From Desulfobacca_B sp046538075 (lineage in GTDB: Bacteria; Desulfobacterota; Desulfobaccia; Desulfobaccales; Desulfobaccaceae): 64,000 nt of DNA. The stretch is from contig JBKHJN010000007.1 in the NCBI GenBank assembly GCA_046538075.1, positions 23,291-87,290 of the forward strand, given 5' to 3'. Each line of letters opens with the position of its first letter. Position 1 is the first letter of the stretch. The position numbers and the translations under genes were made by a program. Positions 1 through 9,703 of the stretch are shown piece after piece. Under the pieces are notes generated by a model, which was not told the DNA's origin, made no database searches, and worked only from the letters and a program-made list of their open reading frames with translations.

Positions 1-1211
<1,211 letters not shown>

Positions 1212-1215
<4 letters not shown>

Positions 1216-2669
1216 CCATCAGCATTCCCAGCATTACCTTAAGCAATATTGGGCCGCTGCTGACCCTAACCGTGGCCGGGCTGCTGCTCCTGTTGGTGGA
1301 CGCGTTGTCCCCTAAAGGCCGAAAAGCTTATTTTCCCTACCTGGCGCTGCTCGGTGTGGCCATTGCCGCGGCTCAGACCTTGATGCTCTGGAACCGCAGT
1401 GGCACTGACTTTGCCCGCATGATCTATGTCGACAATTTTTCCTTTTTTTTCTACTTTATCTTTCTTTTGGGCACCGCCTTAACCATTTTGATCTCCATCA
1501 AATACCTGGAAGATTATAATCGCAACCTGGAAGAATATTACACCCTGTTAATCTTTGCCACCGTCGGCATGATGCTTATGGCCGCCGGGGGGCACCTGAT
1601 CCTGATTTTCCTGGGTCTGGAGATTCTCTCCATTGCCATCTACATTCTGGCCGGGCTCTTCCGGGAGGATGTCAAATCCAATGAAGCGGCGCTGAAATAC
1701 CTTATCCTGGGGGCCTTCTCCTCGGCTTTTTTACTGTTCGGCATGGCCATGCTCTATGGCGTCACTGGCAGTCTGTTTCTGGATGATTTAGCCCAGGCGA
1801 TTACAGCCGGGGTCGGCGATAATCCCTTGCTGTTGTTTGGCATGGGGCTGTTGATCGTCGGTTTTGGCTTCAAGGTGTCCTCGGTCCCCTTCCACATGTG
1901 GACGCCGGATGTCTACGAAGGGGCACCGACCTCGGTCACCGCCTTTATGTCGGTAGGTACCAAAGCCGCGGCCTTTGCCGCCTTTGTGCGCATCTTCTTT
2001 TTGGTCTTCCCGGAAATCAAGATGGAATGGAATATGCTGATGTGGGGCCTGGCCGTGGCCACCATGACCCTGGGAAATGTGGTGGCCATTGCCCAGACCA
2101 ACATAAAACGCATGTTGGCTTATTCTTCCATCGCCCATGCCGGCTATTTGCTAGTGGCTCTGGTAGCTGCCAACCAGTTGGGGGCGATCAGCTTCCTCTA
2201 CTATCTGGTGGCTTACACCCTGATGAACCTGGGAGCTTTTGCCATAGTCATCCTGGTGGCCCGTAAGAAAGATAATTACCTTAATATCTATGATTATTGC
2301 GGCCTGGGGTTTCAGCATCCGGCCCTGGCTGCGGCCATGAGCGTCTTTATGTTTGCCCTGGCCGGCATTCCGCCCACGGCCGGCTTCGTTGGCAAATTTT
2401 ATGTCTTTTCCGCCGCAGTGGATGCCGGCTATATCTGGCTGGCGATCATCGGCGTAATGAACAGCCTGGTTTCAGTATTTTACTATTTACGGATCACCGT
2501 GCTGATGTATATGCGCCCGGCCGAGGCTGATTTGGGTCCGGTCACCCTGACGCCGGCCATATCTTCGGCGGTGCTGGTGACCGCGGCCGGGGTGTTGGCG
2601 ATCGGCATCTACCCCGGACCTCTTTATCAACTGGCCCTGAACAGCGTCAAGATCTTTGTTGGTCTCTAA
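1212..2669 (+). CDS. nuoN: NADH-quinone oxidoreductase subunit N
   Basis: Second antiporter-like proton-channel subunit of complex I. The 485-residue protein has about 14 hydrophobic segments, the conserved Glu in LGLEILSIAIYILAGL, the Lys region FGFKVSSVPFHMWTPDVYEG, and a second motif KRMLAYSSIAHAGYLL. The length is normal. The start ATG overlaps the nuoM stop and has a GGGGGAGAT ribosome site 4 bases ahead. It is the last gene of the nuo operon here, since a strong terminator hairpin follows within 70 bases; nuoN as the terminal gene is the usual order. Confidence 0.96.
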
Positions 2670-2736
2670 CTGAGCAGGACAATAACGAGCTGAGGAGAGA
2701 TTGACTGACCTCATGCTCCTCTCCGGAGTGATAAGC

Positions 2737-2770
2737 AAGGCCCTGGTGGATAGCCTCCAGGGCCTTTTTT
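2737..2770 (+). terminator. Rho-independent terminator after nuoN
   Basis: A 10-bp perfect stem (AAGGCCCTGG with CCAGGGCCTT) around a 10-base loop is followed by six Ts. It lies 67 bases after the nuoN stop and closes the nuo operon. Confidence 0.9.
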
Positions 2771-2821
2771 CTGCCTTAAAATATTAAACCTAGGGTAGGG
2801 GAGGAAGTCAGGCAGATCTGC

Positions 2822-2850
2822 TTGACAAAAAAACTTACTGGGGCTTAGAT
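2822..2850 (+). promoter_or_regulatory. Sigma-70-type promoter for the YeiH-like gene
   Basis: A consensus -35 TTGACA (2822-2827) is followed after exactly 17 bases by TTAGAT (2845-2850) as a -10. The start codon lies 40 bases downstream with an AGGAGGG ribosome site. It separates the exporter from the nuo operon. Confidence 0.65.
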
Positions 2851-2889
2851 AGTAGCAGAGGACAATCCTGATTTAGGAGGGAGAGGCCA

Positions 2890-4251
2890 ATGGCGGCAGA
2901 AAACGAGCAAAGGGTGGAACGGGAACTCCCGGTCTGGCTTCTGAAAGAAGACTACTGGGCCATTTATTTGGCCTTAGGCCTCATATTTATCGCCCTGTTG
3001 TTCTATTGGGGCGGGGCCACTATCAAGCTGGCCGCGGTAGCACCGCCGGGTAAGTGGACCTCGCTGATGGAATTGGGTAAACACTTCGCCGCGCAGTGGC
3101 CCTGGTATACCATCAACTTTATTCTCTGGCTGGCCATTTTCACCATGAGCTGCGGCATCATGAAGGTGGACATCATCGATTTCGTTAAAGGCTTCACTCT
3201 GCTTTATATCATGTGTCTGATCATCTTTGTGGTCTCCAGCTCAAAGTTTTTCAAAGACAACAATCTGGAGTCGCCGCTGGTGGCCCTGGCCGTGGGGCTG
3301 ATTTTTGGCAACCTGGGTCTATACCCGCGCTGGATGGAAGCCGCCTTCCGGGTGGAATATTACATCAAGACCGGCATCATCCTGTTGGGAGCCACCTTGC
3401 CCTTCACCCTGATTATTTACTCAGGCGGTATCGCTATCTTACAGGCTACCATGGTGGCGGTGACCACCTTCCTGACCGTCTATCTGGCTGCCACCCGACT
3501 GTTCAAACTGGAACCCCATTTCGGGGCCTGTCTGGGGGCGGGAGCCTCGGTCTGCGGGGTCTCGGCCACCATTGCCGTAGGCGGCGCGGTGCGGGCCCAT
3601 AAGGATTACATGTCGGTGGGCATTTCCCTGGTGGCCTTATGGGCCTTGGTGATGATTTACATCCTGCCCATTCTTTGCCGGGCCTTGGAACTGCACCCCG
3701 GGGTGGCCGGGGCCTGGATCGGCACTTCGGAGTTTGCTGATGCCGCCGGTTTTGCCGCCGCGGTGGCCATCGGCCACGAAGCCGCCATCCGCTCCTTCAC
3801 TATGATGAAGGTCATCGGCCGCGACATCTTTATCGGCATCTGGTCCCTGATGCTGGCCATTATCTCCGTGGTTTTCTGGGAGAAGCAAGAAGTTGGCGCC
3901 GCCCATGTTGGGGTCGGGGAAATCTGGCGGCGCTTCCCTAAATTTGTCATTGGTTTTTTCCTGGCCTCCTTGATCATGTTTGTTGTCGGCCTCTCCTATG
4001 GCCCCGAACTCTATTCCGAATCCATCAAGCCTATGGTAGTGTCGCCCATCAAAACCCTGCGAACCTGGACCTTTCTGTTCTGCTTTCTAAGCATCGGCTA
4101 CACCACCCGCTTTAAAGAACTGACCCAGTTCGGCTGGTCGCCGTTGTGGGCCTTTACCATCGGAGTCGCCATCAACGTCCCTCTGGGCTATTTCCTGTCC
4201 GCGGTGGTCTTCAAGGGCTACTGGATGCGGGTCATGGAGTATATGTATTAA
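2890..4251 (+). CDS. YeiH/UPF0324-type putative anion (sulfate) exporter
   Basis: Integral membrane protein of 453 residues with about eleven hydrophobic segments. It carries the hallmark region of the YeiH family: GLIFGNLGL, then YYIKTGIILLGATLP, then the glycine-rich GACLGAGASVCGVSATIAVGGA and IGTSEFADAAGFAAA. YeiH proteins are annotated as putative sulfate exporters, but direct transport data are sparse. The protein is longer than the usual ~350 residues, mainly through an N-terminal extension of about 90 residues. AGGAGGGAGAGG precedes the ATG. It has its own promoter and is followed 24 bases later by a small membrane protein. In a sulfur-metabolising anaerobe, export of sulfite, sulfonate or a related anion is a reasonable guess only. 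Confidence 0.85.
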   Translation: MAAENEQRVERELPVWLLKEDYWAIYLALGLIFIALLFYWGGATIKLAAVAPPGKWTSLMELGKHFAAQWPWYTINFILWLAIFTMSCGIMKVDIIDFVKGFTLLYIMCLIIFVVSSSKFFKDNNLESPLVALAVGLIFGNLGLYPRWMEAAFRVEYYIKTGIILLGATLPFTLIIYSGGIAILQATMVAVTTFLTVYLAATRLFKLEPHFGACLGAGASVCGVSATIAVGGAVRAHKDYMSVGISLVALWALVMIYILPILCRALELHPGVAGAWIGTSEFADAAGFAAAVAIGHEAAIRSFTMMKVIGRDIFIGIWSLMLAIISVVFWEKQEVGAAHVGVGEIWRRFPKFVIGFFLASLIMFVVGLSYGPELYSESIKPMVVSPIKTLRTWTFLFCFLSIGYTTRFKELTQFGWSPLWAFTIGVAINVPLGYFLSAVVFKGYWMRVMEYMY

Positions 4252-4275
4252 CCGGCCTCAATATAGGAGAGTTTC

Positions 4276-4548
4276 ATGCAAGAAGCCGAACTGCGCAAGT
4301 GGCACCGCACCATGGGGATCATTCTGGCCCTGTTGATCATCCTCCAGGCCGGCAGTGGTCTATGGCTCAGTTTTGAAGGACTGCTTTTCCCCACCGGGAT
4401 TGAAATGCATTTATTGATGGCATCACTCCACCATGGCGGCGGCACTCTGGGGAACTGGTATCGAGTCCTGTTGGGATTGGGACTGGTGGGCATGGCTGGC
4501 TCGGGCACCGCCATCTTTTTCAAAATCCGCGCCCGCACCCGAACTTAA
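4276..4548 (+). CDS. Small two-helix membrane protein, PepSY-TM-like
   Basis: A 90-residue protein with two hydrophobic helices (residues about 13-32 and 61-80). The N-terminus LRKWHRTMGIILALLIILQ resembles the first helix of PepSY-associated membrane domains, where a Trp-His-Arg motif begins the helix; His35-type residues follow (LLMASLHHGGG). It could bind heme or be a partner of the exporter 24 bases upstream. The ribosome site is AGGAGAG, 6 bases before ATG. No catalytic function can be assigned. Confidence 0.7.
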   Translation: MQEAELRKWHRTMGIILALLIILQAGSGLWLSFEGLLFPTGIEMHLLMASLHHGGGTLGNWYRVLLGLGLVGMAGSGTAIFFKIRARTRT

Positions 4549-4667
4549 CTTTGACCCCCCAAATATTAGAGCCTTGTGGTGACTTGGCGCGAACTTTCCC
4601 CCCAGCCGCCATTGACCGGATTAGTCCCCGGCGGCTGCTGCCATAAGGAAAGATAGGCGGTATCTAC

Positions 4668-4817
4668 TCAATCTTCGGGCTGATTGGCTAGTTCGGGTAA
4701 TTCAGCTTCTAATTCTTCGGAGATAGAATGCTCTTCGGGTAGGTTGGGCGAGCGGACCGCACGGTGGTAGAGTTCGGCTAATAATTTCTGATATTCCAGG
4801 TATTCATCGGTTTCCAT
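4668..4817 (-). CDS. Small acidic hypothetical protein, 49 residues
   Basis: This short open frame starts with ATG preceded by a very good ribosome site (AAGGAGAGTGCTG). The product begins METDEYLEYQKLLAELYHRA and ends in a Glu-rich tail (EELEAELPELANQPED). It is strongly acidic, with a likely amphipathic helix in the first half. No family is recognised. It lies alone on the minus strand between the small membrane protein and the lipoprotein gene. Coding is supported by the ribosome site and amino-acid composition only. Confidence 0.5.
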   Translation of the reverse strand: METDEYLEYQKLLAELYHRAVRSPNLPEEHSISEELEAELPELANQPED

Positions 4818-4922
4818 CAGCACTCTCCTTAGCATATCTTGCTATTACTAGACCCACTTTTGCAGACGCTTCTAAAGCTGCCAGTGGCTCTAACGATGGT
4901 TAGTGCTTAAATTGGTAAGTAG

Positions 4923-5138
4923 CTAAAAAGTGGACTCCTTTTTGATCATAAAGGCACCGTCATCCTGTTTCTGAGGATTACGATCCCAAGTTTTCCAGGA
5001 ATATCCGCCTGGTCCTATCCGGATGCGTTCGATATTGCCGTCACTGCGTTTCTCCTCTGCTACAACCCCGGAGCAGGCTGCAGTGATAAACACCAGCAAG
5101 ATCAGTCCCGGCCAGAATGGATTACACTTTTTAAACAT
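4923..5138 (-). CDS. Small putative lipoprotein, 71 residues
   Basis: The protein begins MFKKCNPFWPGLILLVFITAAC, a short basic N-terminus and hydrophobic core ending in a Cys at residue 22, which fits a lipoprotein signal (the -3 residue is Thr, so the lipobox is imperfect). The mature part is about 50 polar residues with no known domain. An AAGGAG ribosome site sits 8 bases ahead of the ATG. It lies 89 bases after leuC on the same strand and may be read from the same transcript, although the function appears unrelated. Confidence 0.6.
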   Translation of the reverse strand: MFKKCNPFWPGLILLVFITAACSGVVAEEKRSDGNIERIRIGPGGYSWKTWDRNPQKQDDGAFMIKKESTF

Positions 5139-5227
5139 TATTTTAACTCCTTGATTGAAAGGGGCAAGAAAAAATTTTGAGACCGGGGTAAAAAAGATAT
5201 GTTCTCCTTATAGCCACTGGTTCACCT

Positions 5228-6493
5228 TTACAGATCATCCGGCCCGACGATGCGCCCGGCCACCGCCGAAGCCGCGGTCACCGCCGGGTTGGCCAGATAG
5301 ACCTGGGATTCGGGATGCCCCATACGGCCGACAAAATTGCGGTTGGTGGTGGCGATGGCAGTCTCCCCGGCTGCCAGGATGCCCATGTGTCCGCCCAGGC
5401 ACGGCCCGCAGGTGGGGGGGCTGATAATCGCCCCGGCCTCTAAAAAGATATCAAACAGGCCTTCCTTGAGGGCCTGGAGGTAGATCCAGGGGGTGGCCGG
5501 GATGATGATCAGGCGGACTCCGGAAGCGGCCCGATGGCCGTTGAGCACTTGGGCCGCCAGCCGCAAATCCTCCAGGCGGCCGTTGGTGCAGGAGCCGATA
5601 ACCGCCTGGTCGATGGGCACCTGGCCCACCTGCGACAGCGGCCGGGTATTTTCCGGCAGATGCGGAAAGGCCACCTGGGGTTCCAGGCTGCTGACCTCAT
5701 ACTCCCGGACCCAGGCATAGTTGGCGCCCGGGTCGCTGGCATAAAAGACAGAAGGCCGCAAGGCCCGGTCGCTAACATATTGGCGGGTAACCTCATCCGG
5801 GGCGATGATGCCGTTTTTGGCCCCGGCTTCGATGGCCATGTTGCACATGGTCAGCCGGGCGCTCATCGGCAGGGTGTCGATGGTGTCGCCGGTAAACTCC
5901 ATGGCCCGGTACAAGGCGCCGTCTACCCCGATGTCGCCGATAGTGTGCAAAATCAGATCCTTGCCCCCGACCCAGCGGGGCAACTGGCCGGTATAGATAA
6001 ACAGCATGGTCTCCGGGACTTTGAACCAACAGTCGCCGGTGATCATGGTGGCGGCCAGGTCGGTCGAGCCGATGCCGGTGGCAAAAGCCCCCAGGCCGCC
6101 ATAGGTACAGGTATGGCTGTCAGCACCGATGACCAGGTCTCCAGGGACCACGATGCCTTTCTCCGGGAGCAGGGCGTGCTCGATGCCCATGTCGCCGCCT
6201 TCGTAAAAATGGACCAGGTGCTGCTCCTGGGCAAACTGGCGCACAATCTGACATTGGGTGGCAGAGGCGATATCTTTATGAGGGGCAAAGTGATCCGAGA
6301 CCAACACCACCCGCTCCGGGTCAAAGACTTTCCGGGCCCCGGCCTGGCGAAAGGCCTTGATGCCGATGGGGGCGGTAATATCGTTGCCCAGGGCGATGTC
6401 CACCCGGGCCTGGATTAGTTGTCCGGGTGTAACATATTCCAGATCAGCGTGAGCCGCCAGGATCTTTTCGGTAATGGTCATGGGAGGGGTCAT
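5228..6493 (-). CDS. leuC: 3-isopropylmalate dehydratase large subunit
   Basis: Aconitase-family enzyme that isomerises 2- to 3-isopropylmalate in leucine synthesis, working with the small subunit LeuD. The 421-residue length fits the short LeuC/homoaconitase-type form. The three [4Fe-4S] cysteines are present: C302 in IGSCTNGR, and C362 and C365 in PTCGPCLGGHMG. The substrate loop GADSHTCTYGGLGAFATGIGSTDLA is intact. The start could be Met1 or Met5 (MTITEKILA, where family similarity begins); neither has a strong ribosome site. It follows leuA by 102 bases. leuD and leuB, often next to it, are absent. It may also serve citramalate in the isoleucine route fed by CimA at 57.5 kb (inference). 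Confidence 0.94.
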   Translation of the reverse strand: MTPPMTITEKILAAHADLEYVTPGQLIQARVDIALGNDITAPIGIKAFRQAGARKVFDPERVVLVSDHFAPHKDIASATQCQIVRQFAQEQHLVHFYEGGDMGIEHALLPEKGIVVPGDLVIGADSHTCTYGGLGAFATGIGSTDLAATMITGDCWFKVPETMLFIYTGQLPRWVGGKDLILHTIGDIGVDGALYRAMEFTGDTIDTLPMSARLTMCNMAIEAGAKNGIIAPDEVTRQYVSDRALRPSVFYASDPGANYAWVREYEVSSLEPQVAFPHLPENTRPLSQVGQVPIDQAVIGSCTNGRLEDLRLAAQVLNGHRAASGVRLIIIPATPWIYLQALKEGLFDIFLEAGAIISPPTCGPCLGGHMGILAAGETAIATTNRNFVGRMGHPESQVYLANPAVTAASAVAGRIVGPDDL

Positions 6494-6595
6494 AGTTTGT
6501 TCTCAGCCAATCCGAATTATTCAGGGGTAGAAGCCGGAATATTGGCTTTTGCCTCGTATCCGGCCTCTACCCTGAACTTAATTGAGCCGGCCGCT

Positions 6596-8137
6596 TTATT
6601 CAGATTCCGGCCGGGCAGCCATATTTTTCAAGTAAAACAAACGATTCAGGCCATTGATGAATGCCCGCGCACTGGCGGTGACCACATCCGGGTCCACCCC
6701 GTGGCCGGTAACGGTGGTGCCGTCTTCTTCCAGCCGCACGGTAATTTCCCCCAACGCGTCGGTGCCGCCGGTGATCGAGTTTACCGAAAACTTGAGGAGC
6801 CGGCATTTGGATTTAGTGATATGGGTGATGGCCTTGAAGGTGGCATCGATCGGCCCATCGCCGAAGGCCGAGTAACGCTGGATTTCGCCATCCACTTCCA
6901 TTTTCACCGTGGCCGAGGGTTTGGCCATGGTGCCGGTGAGCACCACCAGTTCCTGGAGTTTGTAGTGATCCGGCACCGACTTGCGCAAAACCTCGATTTC
7001 CACCAGGCTTTCCAGATCTTCATCGAAGACGGTTTTCTTGCGATCGGCCAGATCCTTGAAACGGGCAAAGACCTGGGCCAACAGTTCGTCGGACAGATTA
7101 TAGCCCATTTCCACCAGCTTTTCTTTCAGGGCATGGCGGCCCGAGAGTTTGCCCAGGGGCAGGGTGCTCTTTTTGATGCCGATAGAAGTAGGCGTCATGA
7201 TCTCAAAGGTGCTGGCTTCCTTCAACACCGCGTCCTGGTGGATGCCCGACTCATGGGCAAAGGCATTGGCCCCGACAATCGCCTTGTTGGGCTGGACGAT
7301 CATGCCGGTCAACTTGCTGACCAGCCGACTGGTGGGATAAATGTGCTGGGTGGCGATATCGGTATAGTAATCAAAGAGATCCTTACGCGTCGCCAGGGCC
7401 ATGACCACTTCTTCCAGGGAGGTGTTGCCGGCCCGTTCGCCGATGCCATTGATGGTGCACTCCACCTGCCGGGCGCCGTTCATGATCGCCGCCAGCGAGT
7501 TGGCCACCGCCAACCCCAGGTCATTGTGGCAGTGGACGCTGAGCACGGCCCGGTCAATATTGGGGATGTTTTTCATCAAGTATTTGATTTTAGCTCCGAA
7601 TTCGCCAGGAATGGCATAGCCCACGGTATCCGGAAAATTGACTGTGGTGGCGCCGGCGTCGATCACCGCGCTGAAGACCTGGGCCACATAGGCCAGATCG
7701 CTGCGGGCCGCGTCCATGGCGGAAAATTCCACATTGGAGGTATAGCGCTTGGCATAGCGGACCGCGGCGACCGCCGCCTCCAACACCTCTTCCCGGCTCT
7801 TGCGCATCTGGTATTTGAGATGAATATCGGAGGTGGAGATAAAAGTATGAATCCGGGGATTTTCGGCGTCCTTGACCGCCTCCCAGGCCGCGTCCAGATC
7901 ATCGACCATGGCCCGCGCCAAAGCCGCGATCTGCGGACCCTTGATTTCCCGGGACACCGTACGGACCGCCTCCAGATCACCGCGGGAGGCAATGGGGAAC
8001 CCGGCTTCGATGACATCTACCTGGAGCAAGGCCAGTTGCCCGGCGATCTGAAGTTTTTCGTCAATATTGAGGCTGGCGCCGGGGGATTGCTCCCCGTCGC
8101 GCAGGGTTGTATCGAATATGATAATTTTATCAGCCAT
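6596..8137 (-). CDS. leuA: 2-isopropylmalate synthase
   Basis: Condenses acetyl-CoA with 2-oxoisovalerate, the first step of leucine synthesis. The 513-residue protein starts MADKIIIFDTTLRDGEQSPG, with the catalytic Arg-Asp pair, has the metal-binding HxH in VLSVHCHNDLGLAVAN, and ends with the LeuA allosteric dimerisation domain (about residues 385-505). The start at 8137 is preferred over an in-frame ATG seven codons upstream, because AAGGAG lies 7 bases before it while the upstream ATG would overlap that site. It sits downstream of ilvBNC, psd and pssA on the same strand. A second LeuA-like enzyme, CimA, is encoded at 57.5-59.2 kb. Confidence 0.95.
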   Translation of the reverse strand: MADKIIIFDTTLRDGEQSPGASLNIDEKLQIAGQLALLQVDVIEAGFPIASRGDLEAVRTVSREIKGPQIAALARAMVDDLDAAWEAVKDAENPRIHTFISTSDIHLKYQMRKSREEVLEAAVAAVRYAKRYTSNVEFSAMDAARSDLAYVAQVFSAVIDAGATTVNFPDTVGYAIPGEFGAKIKYLMKNIPNIDRAVLSVHCHNDLGLAVANSLAAIMNGARQVECTINGIGERAGNTSLEEVVMALATRKDLFDYYTDIATQHIYPTSRLVSKLTGMIVQPNKAIVGANAFAHESGIHQDAVLKEASTFEIMTPTSIGIKKSTLPLGKLSGRHALKEKLVEMGYNLSDELLAQVFARFKDLADRKKTVFDEDLESLVEIEVLRKSVPDHYKLQELVVLTGTMAKPSATVKMEVDGEIQRYSAFGDGPIDATFKAITHITKSKCRLLKFSVNSITGGTDALGEITVRLEEDGTTVTGHGVDPDVVTASARAFINGLNRLFYLKNMAARPESE

Positions 8138-8266
8138 GTATATGCTCCTTAAACCCAATCCTTGGTAGACGGTAAGTTTCCCATGCTTGGGTCGGGGGAG
8201 GGAGAGTTAATTCCAGGCCTCGGATAAATATGTCTGCATATCCTAACTCTGACTGTGCTGAGCCTC

Positions 8267-9055
8267 CTAAGTTTCCGAGGTCTTGACTTCCAGGGCCTCT
8301 GCTTCGTCTGGTTTTTGAGTGCTCCGCCTCTCCAGGAGGAGCAGGGTGCAGATCGGCCCCGAGATCACATAGCCGGTCATCAGCAAGAAGCCCATTAAGA
8401 CCGGCTCGGTAGCAACCACGATAAAAATAAGAATCGTTGCCACCAACATATTAAAGGATTTGCGTTTAAACAGTTCAAATTTTTTAAAACTATAATATTT
8501 AATATTGCTAACCATCAGAAAGGAAAGAACATAAATCATTATCAGGATGGGAATATGCCGACTGGGGGCCCATTCCCCGATATGGTAATAGAAGAGGATA
8601 GTAGTGGCCACCAGGGTCGCCGCCGCTGGGATCGGCAGTCCGTTAAAATAGCGGGGATCAATGCTGCCGATCTGAACATTGAAACGGGCCAAGCGCAAGG
8701 CTCCACACACGACAAACAGAAAAGCCGCTACCCAGCCGAAACGCCCATAGGGTTGCAAGGCCCAGAGATAGACCAGCAGACCGGGGGCCACTCCAAAGGC
8801 GACCAAGTCGGCAAGCGAATCGTATTGCACGCCAAAATTAGAGGAGCTGTGGGTTATGCGGGCCACCCGGCCGTCTAGGCCGTCCAGGATCAGCGATACC
8901 AAGATGGCCAGCGCCGCGGCTTCAAAGCGGCCATTGATGGCGGCAATGATTGAATAGAAGCCGCTAAACAGGCTGGTCGTAGTGAGCAGGTTGGGGAGTA
9001 TGTAGATTCCCCGAAATTTTTTGTTGTCCTTAGTTTTTTTACGCCGCTTTTTCAT
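8267..9055 (-). CDS. pssA: CDP-diacylglycerol-serine O-phosphatidyltransferase
   Basis: Inner-membrane enzyme making phosphatidylserine from CDP-diacylglycerol and L-serine. The CDP-alcohol phosphotransferase motif is complete: D58, D61-G62, A65-R66, G75, D79 and D83. About seven hydrophobic segments follow a basic N-terminus (MKKRRKKTKDNKKFRG). The 262-residue length matches the Gram-positive/deltaproteobacterial subclass II enzyme rather than the soluble E. coli type. Its ATG overlaps the psd stop by 4 bases, so synthesis of the two consecutive enzymes is coupled. Confidence 0.95.
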   Translation of the reverse strand: MKKRRKKTKDNKKFRGIYILPNLLTTTSLFSGFYSIIAAINGRFEAAALAILVSLILDGLDGRVARITHSSSNFGVQYDSLADLVAFGVAPGLLVYLWALQPYGRFGWVAAFLFVVCGALRLARFNVQIGSIDPRYFNGLPIPAAATLVATTILFYYHIGEWAPSRHIPILIMIYVLSFLMVSNIKYYSFKKFELFKRKSFNMLVATILIFIVVATEPVLMGFLLMTGYVISGPICTLLLLERRSTQKPDEAEALEVKTSET

Positions 9056-9696
9056 GACAGCCTCCCCAAAATACTGCTCCCCGCTTTGACCCGATCGCCG
9101 ATCTTAACGTTGATTGTCCAATCTTCAGGTAAATAGAGATCCACCCGGGACCCGAAGCAAATCAGCCCCACCCGCTCGCCTTTCTGCAATTGCTCCTGCT
9201 CTTTTACATAAGTGATGATGCGGCGGGCCAGCATGCCGGCGATCTGGACCATGACCACGTCTTGCCCTGTATCGGTCTTAAGCCAGAGGCTCTGTTGCTC
9301 GTTGACCTGGGAAGACTCCGGCCGGTTGGCCGCGACAAACTGTCCGGGGCGATAGGCCAGGCCCGCCAGCCGGCCGGCGACCGGAGCCCGATTGACATGA
9401 ACGTCGAACAGATTCATGAAAATACTGAGCCTTTGCGTCGGTTGGTGCAGAAATTGTTCTTCCTGGGCTTTACCCAGAAAAATTATCCGCCCGTCTGCCG
9501 GGGAAACAATGCCTGCGACGTCGTTGGTAATGGGGCGTTCCGGGTCTCGGAAAAAGTAGGTAAAAAAGCCCATCATCCCCACCCCCAGCAAACTTAACAG
9601 CCGGCTCCCGCTCCAGAGGCCCAACAACAGAACCACGGCCCCGCTGCCAATAAACAGTAAGCCCGGATGAGCAATCGGGCCAGAACGTGTTTTCAT
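9052..9696 (-). CDS. psd: Phosphatidylserine decarboxylase, short form
   Basis: Pyruvoyl-dependent enzyme converting phosphatidylserine to phosphatidylethanolamine. The proenzyme of 214 residues is the short form. The self-cleavage site is the Gly-Ser in CFGSRVDLYLP (Ser at about residue 183), which would yield a pyruvoyl alpha chain of about 32 residues. Conserved FRDPERPIT, SPADGRI and FMNLFDVHVNRAP are present, and there is a membrane anchor near residues 13-48. ATG at 9696 is preferred over a TTG two codons upstream; neither has a clear ribosome site. It begins 7 bases after the ilvC stop and overlaps pssA. Confidence 0.94.
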   Translation of the reverse strand: MKTRSGPIAHPGLLFIGSGAVVLLLGLWSGSRLLSLLGVGMMGFFTYFFRDPERPITNDVAGIVSPADGRIIFLGKAQEEQFLHQPTQRLSIFMNLFDVHVNRAPVAGRLAGLAYRPGQFVAANRPESSQVNEQQSLWLKTDTGQDVVMVQIAGMLARRIITYVKEQEQLQKGERVGLICFGSRVDLYLPEDWTINVKIGDRVKAGSSILGRLS

Positions 9697-9703
9697 GGTC
9701 AAT

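Noticed and set aside
5534..6418. Open frame of 294 codons opposite leuC
   Set aside because: It is antisense to a confirmed leuC, with no ribosome site or domain.
6419..8152. Long open frame of 577 codons on the plus strand opposite leuA
   Set aside because: It mirrors leuA on the other strand; its product is His/Gly/Asp-rich without known motifs, as expected of the antisense of a GC-rich gene.
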